This document shows, one piece after another, positions 23,301 to 35,324 of a stretch of DNA of 64,000 bases. Numbering within the stretch: the first letter of the stretch is position 1; each line of letters starts with the position of its first letter. A program made the translations under genes and the position numbers. The stretch is taken from assembly GCF_964656455.1 (NCBI RefSeq), contig NC_135717.1, positions 146,396,308 through 146,460,307 of the forward strand, given 5' to 3'. The notes under the pieces are model-generated. The model worked only from the letters and a program-made list of their open reading frames with translations, had not been told where the DNA came from and searched no databases. The DNA comes from Halichoerus grypus (lineage: Eukaryota > Chordata > Mammalia > Carnivora > Phocidae).

Positions 23301-23447
23301 TATTATTAGTTTTAAAGATTTTATTTATTTGAGAGAGAAAGAATGAGCTGGGAGAGGGGCAGAGGGAGAAGCAGACTCCCTGCCAAGTGGATCATGACCT
23401 GAGCCTAAGGCAGATACTTAACTGACTGAGCCACCCAGGCATCCCAA
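23301..23447 (-). mobile_element. Can-SINE, minus, internally deleted
   Basis: The core is shortened: CCCTGCCAAGTGGATCATGACC joins the CT-side to the core, dropping the GAGCCTGATG...TCGATCCCAGG block. Duplication (C/T)GTTTTACTTAT at 23289-23300 and 23448-23459. Confidence 0.92.
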
Positions 23448-23459
23448 TGTTTTACTTAT

Positions 23460-24642
23460 CATTGATATTTTTGAAATTTTGACCCATTGTATTTTCATAT
23501 GGGATAGTTCTCAACTTTATGCCCAAATAATTATGTTGCTTATAAAATGGCTTAGAAGATTTTTTAAACAATATTTTAAGACAATTATTTTAATACAGTT
23601 TAAAAATACTGGATTTTACCTTTACAGTACAGGTGAGTTTTTTTTCAATAAGTGACTTGATGTTGTGAAGTAACCCATAAATTGGCAAGTAAAACCAAAA
23701 ACCAGATATATGGGTCTAGATACATTTTTTGAGAGAGCCAAATAAATGTTAACTGCATTTTAAGTAAAATTTTATATTTATTAATTTTTTAAATTTCTGA
23801 GCTGTCCTCTCAAACACTATATGCATTATGATGTAATAACTCAATGAAAGGGGAGTAAATCAATTATAAAAGTGAATCAAAAGACATTAAGACATCGCAA
23901 GTCAATATTCATCCTTGGCTGGAAAACAACTGAATGGATGCAGAGCAGAGATGGATATATTGGGGCGGGGGGAGGACTTTTCTTAGTCTTAGAAGAGAGC
24001 TTGTTCACATCTTTTAAGCAGTTTTTATACAAACATATCTTTTGAAAATAAGCAATGAATTTTCTGAATACCTCTGGAGTAATTTTTCTCACCAAAATAT
24101 ATGTAATAGTCACAGTTGGACAGATAAAATTTTTGGTGAGATTAGACTATATTGAAACTCAGTGACCTTTTGAGATTATTCTGGTGAGGATGGTTTTGAA
24201 GTATCAAGAGGTCTTTAGAGAAGATGCTTAGCAAGATGACTGCATATGTCAGCCTTGAATTATAAGTAGTCTTCATCATAAGGAGAATGTTTATGTTAGT
24301 CATATTGATGTAGGAGATTATAGAGCTGCTAGTGGCCTTAGCAATGATTAATTTCACCATTTCATTCAGACTATATATATTACATATGAGAAAAATAAAA
24401 TCCAGGATTGCTAGTCAATTAACTCAATAGCTAAAGACATCCTTATTATGAAGCTGGACTTCTTTGATTGGCTCTCCAACCCTTGTTTCCTTTTTTTTTT
24501 TTTAACTCTTGTTTCTTTATAGCACACTTTTTTCTAAGATTCAATGGGCTCATCATCACAAACGGTTTACTGTGTCAAAACCTTGCTCATGCAGATAGGC
24601 AAAATTGCATATGGAAAGTACCTGATATACAAAGATATATAT
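23460..24642. other. Non-repetitive DNA
   Basis: No transposon or gene recognised. A 12-T run occurs near 24490. Minus-strand frames at 23877-24113 and 24142-24360 have no recognisable domains. Confidence 0.45.
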
Positions 24643-24745
24643 ATACAAAAAAAATATATATGTGTATATATACAAAAATATATATATTTTTGTATTTGTA
24701 TTGTATTTTAATTATATATATATATCGAGAGAGAGAGAAAGGTCT
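24643..24745. repeat. AT-rich microsatellite with palindrome
   Basis: Alternating TA runs, an A8 run and TTTTTGTATTTG, ending in (TA)5 and CGAGAGAGAGAGA. It includes a perfect 26-bp palindrome at 24670-24695; see findings. Confidence 0.9.
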
Positions 24746-24820
24746 TTTTTTCCCTCTTAAACTGATATCTACCATATTTTTTAGTTTAGAACTCAAAGAT
24801 TTTTGAAGTGTCTATTAAAA

Positions 24821-25175
24821 ACCAGTGCTGTCAATTGTGTAAGACTGTTGAATCACAGACCTGTACCTCTGAAACAAATAATACATTATATGTTAAAAAA
24901 AGAAGAAGATAGTAGAAGGGTAAAATGAAGGGGGGGAAATCGGAGGGGGAGACGAACCATGAGAGACTAGCACTCTGAGAAACAAACTGAGGGTTCTAGA
25001 GGGGAGGAGGATGGGGGGATGGGTTAGCCTGGTGATGGGTATTAAAGAGGGCACGTACTGCATGGAGCACTGGGTGTTATACGCAGACAATGAATCATGG
25101 AACACTACATCAAAAACTAATGATGTAATGTATGGTGATTAACATAACATAATAAATTTTTTAAAAAAATGAGTA
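24821..25175 (+). mobile_element. L1 3' UTR and tail, plus (carnivore type)
   Basis: The 3' end of a carnivore L1 in sense. It begins CCAGTGCTGTCAATTGTGTAAGAC, followed by TTGAATCACAGACCTGTACC, the G/A-rich polypurine segment (24896-24960), ACCATGAGAGACTAGCACTCTGAG, GGGTTAGCCTGGTGATGGGTATTAAAGAGGGCACG, and CATAACATAATAAATTTTTTAAAAAAATG at the tail. 5'-truncated, with no coding sequence. Confidence 0.92.
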
Positions 25176-25180
25176 AAAAA

Positions 25181-25805
25181 AAAGTACAATCTTACTAAAA
25201 TATTTTGCTTTACTTATTTAATTGGTGTTGTTCAAATAAAAGAATTTTAACCGTACATGTATGTCCTTGTGTTCTATCATCAATAGATTTATTTTTGCTG
25301 TTTAGTTCAGTCCTTATTTATATGTGTTACTTCTCTGAATAAATATTTGAAGAAAAAGTGACAAACTTTCTTCTTAAAAGTTATATATATATAATTATAT
25401 ATATGCATATATATATTTAAAACAAAAAAGCAAGTTTTGTGTGTGTGTGTTTGTTTTGCCTGTAAGTGGAGAAAATATGTTCTCCCTACCCAACTGCTCC
25501 TCCCCAGTACACATACACATCACACACACTTGCCTTTTGTATATATTGTCATATATATATTAACTAATATTAATATCTAATATATAATTTATATTTGTGT
25601 ATATATATGTATATATATATCTTTTCATTCTCACACTGTTTTTACTCACTCCATGCCATTTTCTGGAATTGTTCTGAACCTTAGCAGATAATCATGAGCT
25701 CCTCAAAAGAAGAGTAACAAAAAAAAAAAAGTAAAGTAGAGCACAAAGTTCTTATGGTTGTATGTGTTTGGAAAGAACATGCTTAAAATTTTTATATCAT
25801 TAAAT
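25181..25805. other. AT-rich interval with several (TA)n tracts
   Basis: Holds TA-rich tracts at 25384-25422 and 25540-25622, a short (GT)n at 25437-25450 and an A12 run near 25720. No gene or named transposon. Confidence 0.6.
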
Positions 25806-25822
25806 GACTTAAAATATCTCTT

Positions 25823-26019
25823 TTTTTTTTTAAAGATTTTATTATATGTATTTGACAGAGAGACACAGCGAGAGAGGGAACACAAGCAGGGGGAGTGCGA
25901 GAGGGAGAAGCAGGCTTCCCGCGGAACAGGGAGCCCGATGTGGGACTCGATCCCAGGAACCTGAGATCATGACCTGAGCCGAAGGCAGACGCTTAACAAC
26001 TGAGCCACCCAGGCGCCCC
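25823..26019 (-). mobile_element. Can-SINE, minus, young
   Basis: Complete and close to consensus, including the CpGs in GGCAGACGCTTAACAACTGA and GGCGCCCC. The perfect 17-bp duplication GACTTAAAATATCTCTT at 25806-25822 and 26020-26036 marks a recent insertion. Confidence 0.96.
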
Positions 26020-26036
26020 GACTTAAAATATCTCTT

Positions 26037-26654
26037 AATAGCTCTTATCTGATCTGTATATTTGTCTTTAATTTTGAGATATAGGATTTATTTCTATTCA
26101 TTTCCAAGAAATATTTAAGTAATATTTTTCTTGTTTTTTTTTTTTTTTTTCCCCTTGATGGTCACTTATCTGAATATAGATCTGCTTCCCAAGATCTACT
26201 AACATTTCTTGACAGTAGTCAAAAAAGTCCCACTTAACTACTAACATAAAATGTAATTGTTAGCACATTCTAGCCTGGGTCATTTAGGACAAAGGCAGTT
26301 TCTCAGTGTTAATTCAATTACAAATTTTCCAGCTCAGTTTTTATCCTGGTTACCAGTTGCATTAGAGATCTGTATTATTTGTTTTGCTTACCCCTTCATT
26401 TCTCTCTTAGAGGAACTTCTTTGCAAAGGGCTCTACCTCCTTCATGCTAAATGATCCCCCTTCTTGAAGACTCGTTGCCCCCAGAGTGGGTATTTGAATA
26501 TTTGAACTAAGAGATGGTAAGATCTAGGTTATAGTAATGAGTGAAGGACTGCGTGGAAGGTCAATAACGTTTGACTCATTATGTTTGGGAGGCTGCTCTA
26601 GTTTCTAACCTTCTTGAAAGGGTTATTCAACTACTCTTGTATTTCTATAAGAAT
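26037..26654. other. Non-repetitive DNA
   Basis: Contains a poly-T run near 26130-26150. The plus frame 26257-26454 is not recognisable. No transposon assigned. Confidence 0.45.
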
Positions 26655-27449
26655 TGTAATTTTTTAATTGTGGTAAAATATACATGACATAAAATTTACT
26701 ATTTTAACCCTTTTTAATTTTACAGTTCAGTGGCATTAATTATACTCACATTGTTGTAAAACCATCACCACCATCATTCTTCAGAATTTATCTTCCCAAA
26801 CTGAAACTCTGTACTCACTGAACAATAACTATACATACCCTTCTCCCCATAGCCCCTGACAACCACCATTCTATTTTCTGTCTCTATGAATTTGACTACT
26901 CTATGTACTTCATATAAGGGGAATTATGCAATATTTTTTTCTTTTTGTGTCAATATCTTCAACTTTCATCAATGCTGTAGCATGTATCAGAATTTCCTTC
27001 ATTTTTTTTTTTTTAAAGATTTTATTTATTTATTTGACAGAGAGGTAGAGAGAGAGCACAAGTAGGCAGAGAGAGAGGGAGAAGCAGACTCTCCACTGAG
27101 CAGGGAGCCTGACGCGGGGCTCGATCCCAGGACCCTGGGATCATGACCTGAGCCGAAGGCAGCCGCTTAACTGACTGAGCCACCCAGGCGCCCCTGAATT
27201 TCCTTCATGTTTAAGGCTGAATATCCCATTGTATGTTTAGATCAGATTTTGTTTATCCTTTTTTCCAACGATGGACGTTTGGGTTGTTTCCATCTTTTGG
27301 CTATTGTGATTAATGCTGTTATCAACATTGGTGTATGGATTTCTGTTTGAGTCCCTGTTTTTAATCCTTTGGAATATAGACCAAAAGTGAAATTGCTAGA
27401 TCAGATGGTAATTATATGTTTAATATTTTTGAGGAACCACCATATTGTT
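26655..27449 (-). mobile_element. Old L1M 3' part, minus, split by a SINE
   Basis: Antisense of an old L1 3' end. Words: GGTAAAATATACATGACATAAAATTTACTATTTTAAC, TTCAGTGGCATTAATTATACTCACATTG, CCTGACAACCACCATTCTATTTTCTGTCTCTATGAA, then after the SINE TTTAAGGCTGAATATCCCATTGTATG, GACGTTTGGGTTGTTTCCATCTTTTGGC and AAATTGCTAGATCAGATGGTAATTATATG. The right-hand part corresponds to the very end of ORF2, without usable frames. Confidence 0.85.
27003..27195 (-). mobile_element. Can-SINE, minus, inside L1M
   Basis: Complete, with a T-rich tail. The perfect 13-bp duplication GAATTTCCTTCAT is at 26990-27002 and 27196-27208. The duplicated bases are L1 sequence, so the SINE is younger than the L1. Confidence 0.96.
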
Positions 27450-27858
27450 GACTTGTGTTATTTTACTGAAATGTCCCTTCATCTATGATACCCAAGAGTT
27501 TATCTCTTTGAAACTAAGCAGTCCCCAAGTAAGAAATTAATGCAATGCTGATATCAGAAATAAACCTATACATTCACTGTTTGCATGGAAATCAGAGATT
27601 CTGACTTCACATTAGCCTGATGATGACTCTCTCCTGCATATGCAGCAGCATAGCTCTTCTTAAATGCAAATTGTCAGTTAGTCACTGTTTCTCTACAAAG
27701 GGAACAAAGGGTGAGTTAGGAGGTTTTTTTTTGTAGTTGTCCAAACTACATTTGGACATTATTAGATGTTCATATTAGATATTAATGGAATAGATAGCAT
27801 GCTGTCAATTAGGATGGAGAAATATTTGAAAATTAGACTTGGTGAGATTAGTTTCCTG
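27450..27858. other. Non-repetitive DNA
   Basis: No gene, RNA or assigned transposon. Confidence 0.45.
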
Positions 27859-28115
27859 GATATAGCATAGAATGCTGGTTTCAGGCACAGATTCTTGAGC
27901 TAGACTGCTTGAGTTCGAATCTTAATTTCATTATTCACTACCTGTGTGACCTTGAGCAAATTACTTAAATTTTCGGTGTCTCAGCCTTTTCATTTATAAT
28001 ATGAGAACAATAACAGTATGTATTTCATTAATACTTTATGTGAATTAAATAAAAGGTAAAGTTCTTAGAACAAAGACTAGAACATAGGGAGAACTATATA
28101 AATATTTGTTAGTTA
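27859..28115 (+). repeat. MIR SINE, plus, nearly full length
   Basis: Words in order: TATAGCATAGAATGCTGG, GAGCTAGACTGCTTGAGTTCGAATC (the tRNA-derived B-box region), ACTACCTGTGTGACCTTGAGCAAATTACTTAA, GTGTCTCAGCCTTTTCATTTATAAT and TGTGAATTAAATAAAAGGTAAAG, ending near AATATTTGTTAGTT. About 255 bp, close to the full MIR length. Confidence 0.9.
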
Positions 28116-29549
28116 AATATATTTAGAAAAGGAAGACATCAGTATTACTTCTCAGTTTTATGGCAAGATGACTGAGTGATATCATTTATTATGATAAAAA
28201 ACAATGAAAGATAAATATATAGAGAGGAAGCATGTTGAATTTTATGTGTGGATGTGAGGTAAATAGAAATTTTGAGTAAAAAAAAATGGAACATACAAGT
28301 ATGAAGCTCTGAGAAAGGAGATTAGATCTGGAGTCCATATTTGGAGATTCATCAGCATATAAATTGCAAATTATAACCCAAAATGAATCCACAATGAGAA
28401 GAGGGCCTAGTAGTGAAATCCCAATAATTCCAAAATATGAAAACCACAAATAGTTCTAGTTTGACAAAAAGTTCACACACCTCTAAAACTTCAACGGTTT
28501 TTGGCACCAAAGATGTCCTAATCCTAAGTGGTTTTCCTCTAAATGACAATATATTTAAGACTCCTATTGACAAAACTGGCATTATACTAGAAGCTAGCAT
28601 TAAATATGAATATGAGTTCAACATAATGTAGAGCAATGTGGGCAGTTCCCAAACCACATCAATGTCATAAAATAAACCCTTGAATTGTTGTGGCTACTGA
28701 GGTTTTGCACCAAATAATGATGTAAAATGGCTAGTCAACCATAAGGAAGAATTCCTTAGCAGATTTACAAGTGGAATATTGCAAAAGTGAGTTTTCAGGG
28801 ACTGAACAAGAAGCAAATTATTTGCTTCTGGCAAATTGTCAACTACCATCCTTTGTCTATATTATATACTCAGACCTGCTGGAGTCATTCTATTACATTA
28901 AGGTGAAAAATAGCATTGGGGTCAGTTGTCTGCCTCCCAACTTGCAGGGCAGAATATATGAGTGGACTTGAAAATTAATTTCTGCCTAAGAGTTAACACC
29001 ATTCTGTGAAAAAAAGAATTTGAGAAAAGTGAGCAGTTACAGAATTACAAAGCCCCTTAGCAGAAAAGTCTTGGGTCATCAGATAGCAAAGATTGGCTGA
29101 AGCATAGGATAACATAGTAAGGAGGTACACAGACATTTTTATATGGCCCCTTGGATCTTGGGAAACTGAAGTTGTTTCAAAGAGTTGGTAAGGTTGTTCA
29201 AGAAAAACAAAGCTAACTTACAGTCAATAGTTCATCCATCTTGATTTCATTTAATATGATACCATGTGCACTATTTAGAATAAATAATAAGTGTTTTCTT
29301 CTCTAAAAAAAAAAAAGAAAATAAGATGGTTTTTGCAAGGGACCAAGTTCTTTTCTCACTGGGACCTTGCAAGGCAGGGAGTATACCCTGGTTTCTGTGC
29401 AGGTGGGTTAATTAAAGATGGTGTTTTCTTCTCTAAAAAAGAAAAAAAAAATAGAATAAGTAGTAAGTGTTACTTGCAAATTAAAATGAAAATCAATGTG
29501 TAACATCACAAATTATCTATGCCTAAAAGCAATATGATAATATTAATGA
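28116..29549. other. Mostly unassigned DNA
   Basis: The part 28180-28420 has words (GAGAGGAAGCATG, CTCTGAGAAAGGAGATTAGATCTGGAGTCC, ATTCATCAGCATATAAATTG) that suggest an old mammalian repeat, but I cannot name it. Small frames on both strands at 28189-28657 look like chance. A 130-bp-spaced direct repeat is at 29291-29440; see findings. Confidence 0.4.
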
Positions 29550-29757
29550 GGGTATATAGTATAATGGCTAAGAGTAAAGGTTCTGGAGTCATTCGGATGA
29601 AGTTCCCATTTCCCAGTTTCTCAACTCAATCTGTGACTCCATTAAAACTCCTCGATCTCTCTCAACTTGTTTCCTCTATTGAATAGAGCCCAGCTCATAA
29701 AGATTTTGTGATGATTAAATGAAATAATGAATGAAAAGAAATCAGCACAATGCCTAG
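29550..29757 (+). repeat. MIR SINE, plus
   Basis: TATATAGTATAATGGCTAAGAGTAAAGGTTCTGGAGTCA matches the MIR head, followed by a rearranged middle, and GTGATGATTAAATGAAATAATGAATG then CACAATGCCTAGCTG at the 3' side. It abuts the following LTR-like element. Confidence 0.8.
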
Positions 29758-29758
29758 C

Positions 29759-30196
29759 TGTGGAAGTCAGATAATGGCCCCCAAAGATATCCGTGTCCTA
29801 ATCTCTGTAACCTATGTTATCTTACTGGGAAAGAGGAACTTGTAAATGGGTTAAGTCAAGGCTTTTGAAGGGACAGGTTATTCTGGAATTATCTGGATTA
29901 TTCTGGATAATAATTATATTATCTTGATGGGTGCAATGTAATGACAAAGATGCTGAGAAGAGGGATACAAAAGAATTAGGGTCGGGGAAAGAAGAATCAG
30001 GATTGAAGCAGAGTTTGAAGCAACGTCTAGAAGCTGGGAAAGGCAAGGATTCTCCCCTAGAATTTCTGGAAGGAACAAAGCTGTGCTGACCCATTTTAAA
30101 CTTTTGACACCCAGAACTATAAAATAACAAATTTGTGTTGTTTTAAGCCACTAAGTTTGTGGTAATTTGTTATAGCAGCAGTAAGAAACTAATACA
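29759..30196 (+). mobile_element. MaLR/ERVL-like LTR, subfamily unassigned
   Basis: Words: GGAAGTCAGATAATGGCCCCCAAAGATATCCGTGTCCTAAT, AACTTGTAAATGGGTTAAGTCAAGG, TCTAGAAGCTGGGAAAGGCAAGGATTCTCCCCTAGA, CCAGAACTATAAAATAACAAATTTGTGTTGTTTTAAGCC, and TTGTTATAGCAGC with AAACTAATACA at the end. The last part has the layout of MaLR LTR ends. Class is likely, name uncertain; no internal retroviral sequence. Confidence 0.65.
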
Positions 30197-30466
30197 TTAA
30201 CACATAACAATTCCATAATAAAGTTAGCTGGTATTATTATTGAGAAAAGAAAAAAAAAATATGGTCAGGGCTACAAAAGATGAGGAATATCATTTTTTTA
30301 GGGGAAGGGATTATTTTTATTTTTAATTATATGAATATTATAAAATGGGACCTAGACATTGTAAAATATTTGAGAAATATAAAACAAGGAAAATATATGC
30401 AAGAAAAATTCAAACTATCTTTTCCATTCAGGATCCACGGCCTGCCATTTCAGAAACAAAGCTTTG
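30197..30466. other. Short non-repetitive interval
   Basis: AT-rich; nothing recognised. Confidence 0.45.
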
Positions 30467-30479
30467 TTAACAGATTCTT

Positions 30480-30691
30480 TATGTTGTTGTTATTGTTGTT
30501 ATTATTGTTTTTTTAGAGAGAAAGAGAGAAAGGGGGGAGGGGCTGAGAGAGAGGGAGAAAGAGAATCCCAAGCAGGCTTCAAGCCCAGTGTGGAGCCCTT
30601 TGCTGGGCTTGATCTCACGACCATGAGATCACAACCCGAACTGAAATCAAGAGTCAGACACTAACCAACTAAGCCACCCAGGTGTCTCTTA
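30480..30691 (-). mobile_element. Can-SINE, minus, older subtype
   Basis: The tail has become (TTG/TTA)n (30482-30510). The core CTTGATCTCACGACCATGAGATCACAAC and ACTGAAATCAAGAGTCAGACAC place it in the older subtype. Duplication TTAACAGATTCTT at 30467-30479 and 30692-30704. Confidence 0.94.
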
Positions 30692-30749
30692 TTAACAGAT
30701 TCTTGTGTACCCCTTAAAAAATGTTCTTATGTAAAAATACCTGCAACCG

Positions 30750-33262
30750 TTTTTTTTTCCTGATTTATCCTTTTAAATTTTGTTGTATAGATTTGCCTGT
30801 TTATTTCTTGTTATTTTGTCCATTACTGCTACTTATATTTTGAACTTCTGTTACTAGCTTACACATTTGGGATTTCTAAAGCTTTTTGATAAATTGACCC
30901 TTTATCATTGTGATAAGACTTTTTAAAAACCTTTGCTAATATTCTTTATGCTGGAGTTAATCTTGTCTGACATTATATAAGCCACTGACTTAGTTATGAT
31001 TTGTGTTTACAAAACATATCTTTTTGCATATTGCTTTTAACCTTTCTATGCCTTTATATTTAGTGTGTACAGCATATGGTTTGGTCTTTCTATGTGTAAG
31101 CATGATAGTAGTTTTTGTTTTTAATTAGACTATTTAGTCCTTTAAAATATAACATAATTATTGACATGGTTTTATGGCTACTATCTTACTATTTATTTTT
31201 TGTTTACCCATCATTTCATTTTTTTTCCCTCCTTTCTTGCCTTCTTTTGGGTTGAGTACATGTTAGTATTCCATTTTTATCTTGTCTATTGCTTTTTTCA
31301 CTCTGCCCCTCCCTGCTTTTTGTGGTTTCTATATGAATTACAATCTGTATCACAGTAGTCTTCTTATTATTTTATGCATAATTTAAGGAACTTACATTCG
31401 TTTACTTCCATTTCCTTCTAGTCACTTATGCAATTGTTATACATTTCATTCCCCCTCTCTCCCTCTCTTTCAGGACATGTAATTTTATACAATCAAGTAT
31501 CTTTTGAAGGAATTCAAAAATTGATTTTTAAAAAAGACTTTTATACTTGCCACACATTTACCATACTCAGCCCTCTTCATTTGTTGGTATAGATGCTAAT
31601 TTCTATCTGGTATCGATATTATTTAGCCTAACTAATCTGCTTCAACATTCACAAAGTGCAGGACTGCCAGTGGTAGATTCTCTGAGTTTTTGTTCATGAG
31701 AAAATATCTTTATGTTGTCTCTGGTTTTGAATGGTATTTGAAAGACACTTATTTCTGGACTTTAAATTCTATTTCAACATTTTTTTTCTTTGCCTTTAAT
31801 GATTTATTTCATTTTTTTTAATGAAAAGTATGAGGCCATAATTATAGTTTCTCACATAGGTAGTGTGGTATCCCCTTCTGTCTGCTTTTTAAATGTTCTT
31901 TATATTTGGCTTTCAGCAGCTTGATTATGTTGTGTCTTTTTTTTTTTTTTTCCTTTATCTTGCTTGGGGTTTGTTGTGATTCTTTAATTTACAGGTTGAT
32001 TTTTTTTTTAATTAAAAAAAATGCTAAGCCACTATTTATTTATTTACCCCATACATTCTCCTTTCCCTTCTGGGATTCTAATGATACATATATTAGACTG
32101 CTTGATATTGTCCCACAGGTCTCTGAGTGTTTTTTAATTTTTGCTTTAATTTGTTTTCTGTGTGCCTCAGTTTCAATGATTTCTGTTTTCCTATCTTCAA
32201 GATGATTGATAATATATTTTACAATATCCTGTCTTCTATTAAGCTCTTCTTTTTCCTTATTTTTTAAAAAGTTTGGATATATTATAGTTCTCAGTGCTAG
32301 AATTTTCACTCAGTTCTTTTTTTATAGTTATCATTTTTCTATTGAGATTTCCCTTCAATTCATTCATTACATTTAGATTTTTCTTTATACCTTCATTTAT
32401 AATAGCAAAATAAACTATTGAAGAAGTTAATTCTGACATGTCGTCTCTGTTTGCTTCTAATGGTTGTTTTTCTTGTTTGGTTTTGAATCACATTTTCCTG
32501 TTTCTTCAGATATCTATTAAATATTTATTGTATATTCTGCATAATATATATTGTTGACAAACTGATTTTTGTGTTTCCTCAAAATATTGAGTTTTTGTTT
32601 TGTTTTGTTTTTCTGACAAGCAATTAATCTACTGATACATCACCTTGATTATCTCCAGTCTTCTTTTTCAGTTTGTTTCTTTTTTATTGTAGTTCTAGAG
32701 TAACCTTAATTTTAGGACTATAGAAGCCATTCTACAAAGGCTTTCCTAGACTGTGTCTTTTCTGAAATCTCAATGAAATGACTAGGGGGTTCACATGAAA
32801 TTTTGTTTGTTATACCTGGTGTGTTCTCTAGCTGCTCAGTATTTTTTCTAAGCAAAACCTTATAGAATATACCTGAGGCATGTGCAGCTCAGTCTTCAGC
32901 AAAAGACGTAAAAGCACCCCTCTGCAAAGCCCTGGAGCTTTTTCTTTATGTACTCTGCAGGACCAATTCCAACCACATCATCATTGTCAAACTCTTATCT
33001 TTGCTTCTTCAGCACTGTGAGGCCATGAGGCATGGTGGCATGCTTTACTTGGATTCTGTTTCTCTGTCCCACGATCAGGAAAGTTTCTCCAAGCAGAAAA
33101 CAGACACAATTGTGATGTTCATCTCTTTTGTTTCTCAAAGTCCTGTGCTATCTGTTTTTCAAATTCTAAACACTGTTGTTTCATCTGTTTTGCTTGGTCT
33201 TAGAGTGGTTGACAGTGGGAGAGGTATCCAATAAGCTGTCTGTCACAGACAGAAGTGGAAAT
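30750..33262 (-). mobile_element. Old L1M relic, minus: ORF2 start to 5' UTR
   Basis: A long diverged L1 in antisense. Left to right it runs from the ORF2 endonuclease region (TGAACTTCTGTTACTAGC, AAATTGACCCTTTATCATTGTGA; GTCTGACATTATATAAGCCACTGAC; TTCTTGCCTTCTTTTGGGTTGAGTA) through ORF1 (ACAAAGTGCAGGACTGCCAGTGGTAGATTCTCTGAG; CAGCTTGATTATGTTGTGTC; AGACTGCTTGATATTGTCCCACAGGTC) to a 5' UTR (about 32.7-33.26 kb). The region overlaps that of relic B at 16.5-19.8 kb but in opposite orientation. No intact frame remains. The right boundary is approximate. Confidence 0.8.
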
Positions 33263-35144
33263 TACATATATAATCAATTTCCTTATCCTCTTTAGAAATT
33301 GTTTTTCCTTTTTTGAAATGTTATATGAATTTGGGTTTTAAAAAAATCATTATATTTTCTGTAAGAATGAGATGGAAAATGGGAAAATGAAAAAATTTTT
33401 AAATGTCCTTCACAATGGAACAAGCTTAGTTTCTTCAGTGCTCTAGCTTTTATTAATAATGATTAAATGTGAAATCAAAGAATAACAAGAACTATCAGTA
33501 TTTCACATGCTTATGCTAATCCTGATACGTTGACCATTGGCAATGCACCATTTGTTGGTTGTTTTTACATTTTTGAAACTGAGCTACAAATGTATTCTGT
33601 TTTCAACTATCTGCCAAGAGCATAAATAGTTGAGCTTTAAAATGACACCCAGCTACATCTCTATTTGTCTGAATAAATGTCTGTATGTGATATGTTTATA
33701 ACTGTTGCAACACTTCTTTTCTTCACTCTGACAGTGCTGTAGAGATATAATATATCACTATATAGAATTCAAAACATGCTCAACACTTTGTGCTAAGGCA
33801 CTTCGGCTTGAAAATGTTTACAATTTGATCCTGTCTGTACCCATTGAATTTACTATAACCAAAATTACACTTGCACTAAACTCTATGGCTGAATTAAAGG
33901 TAAACATGAAAATTTCAAAACACTTAAAAGGACTCAAACATAAATGTATTTGTATCATCTAAGCAAAATACAGTGACTAAAAGTCCTCAAAAAATGTTTA
34001 TGTGAAAAAAATTAAAGTAAAATGCAATATAGATACAAATATATTATCCAGGGTGTGGAAAATATAACCTTATAATCTTACAATAGATTGTTCTTTATAA
34101 AAACAATTTTTAAAATATATAAAAGCACATAAATAACAATAGTTAAAAATAAAAATGTCCATTAGTTTCCTTAGCTTAAGAAGATAAAAAATAATTAAGG
34201 TGGTCCTAGAAAAACTTCCCTAGAAGCACTTCTTTTAGTAGTGCTGACTTCACTTGTTTCTAAGATCTAGCTCAAGATCTTCCTATTTATGAGTGACTGA
34301 AGTTTAAACTAGTCTGAGAATATCTATTAAAAATCATACAAAAAACAAGTCATATTTCCTAGGGAAAAATATTTTGTAATTCTTCCTTATTTCTCATGCT
34401 TATCATCATTTAATTACAAATAAAACCCCTCTTATTATCAAACACTTTGATTAATTAAAAATAAACAGTGGAATAAAACAGGAAGCCATGAACAACAAAT
34501 ATGCATGTAATAGATATTCATTTTGACATGAACCGTAAAAGTGCACATGTATGTTTTTTCTTCTGTTTATAGCTAAGTCTTTTTCTTTTGGCTACAATCT
34601 GCTGATCAGAGTTCTATGCAGTCTTCAAAACTAAAAACATCCATTGTGAATATCCTGTATGCCAGGATTTTTTTTTTTTTTTAATTTTAGGTGGAAGAAA
34701 AATTTAAATCAGAAAATCCTGAGTGCATATATTTTCTAAACATTCACTATTTTTCAATCTTTTTTACATAATGTAATAGTAATACTTTTAGCAACTAAAT
34801 TTTAAGTTTTTCTAAATATTAAACCAAAGTTTAAAAGAAACAACGCCATATTTCTTTTATATACATATATACTTAGTCTATATAATATTCAGAAAAGTAC
34901 AAAACTACCATAACAAGAACATCTTAGACAAATATGTAATCACACTCATTTGAGTCTTGGTAAACATATGACCCAAGTAAATGGAGCAGAAATACACTTT
35001 CTTGCCAGATACTAGCCTCCTAGCCATAAATATTGAGATGCCTACAGATATAAGTTGCCCTGTTTTGCTGTAGGAATGAAGGGTGTTGATTAAATTGGAG
35101 AGGCACTTATGTAGCGCTCATAGAAGAGAGTTTTACTCATGCAT
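33263..35144. other. Non-repetitive DNA
   Basis: AT-rich with no recognised gene, RNA or transposon; a 14-T run occurs near 34668-34682. Confidence 0.45.
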
Positions 35145-35278
35145 ATTTAATGTCATTTATTTTGTTAATTCTAAACTTTATAAAGACAAGGATCTTAACT
35201 GTCTTATTCACAACTATTATCTCCCATCTATGGCACTGTGTCTTGTAACTAGTAGAGAATCAATATATATTTAATGAA
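35145..35278 (+). repeat. L2-type 3' end, plus, eroded
   Basis: CTAAACTTTATAAAGACAAGGATCTTAACTGTCTTATTCAC, GGCACTGTGTCTTGTAACTAGTAGAGAATCAATATATATTTAATGAAG follows the L2/MIR tail order (TAAGCTCCATGAGG, GACTGTCTTATTCAC, GCACATAGTAGG, TCAATAAATATTTG). Confidence 0.65.
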
Positions 35279-35324
35279 GAAAAACCATGATCAAGCCATT
35301 TTTAGAACACACATGCATATACCA

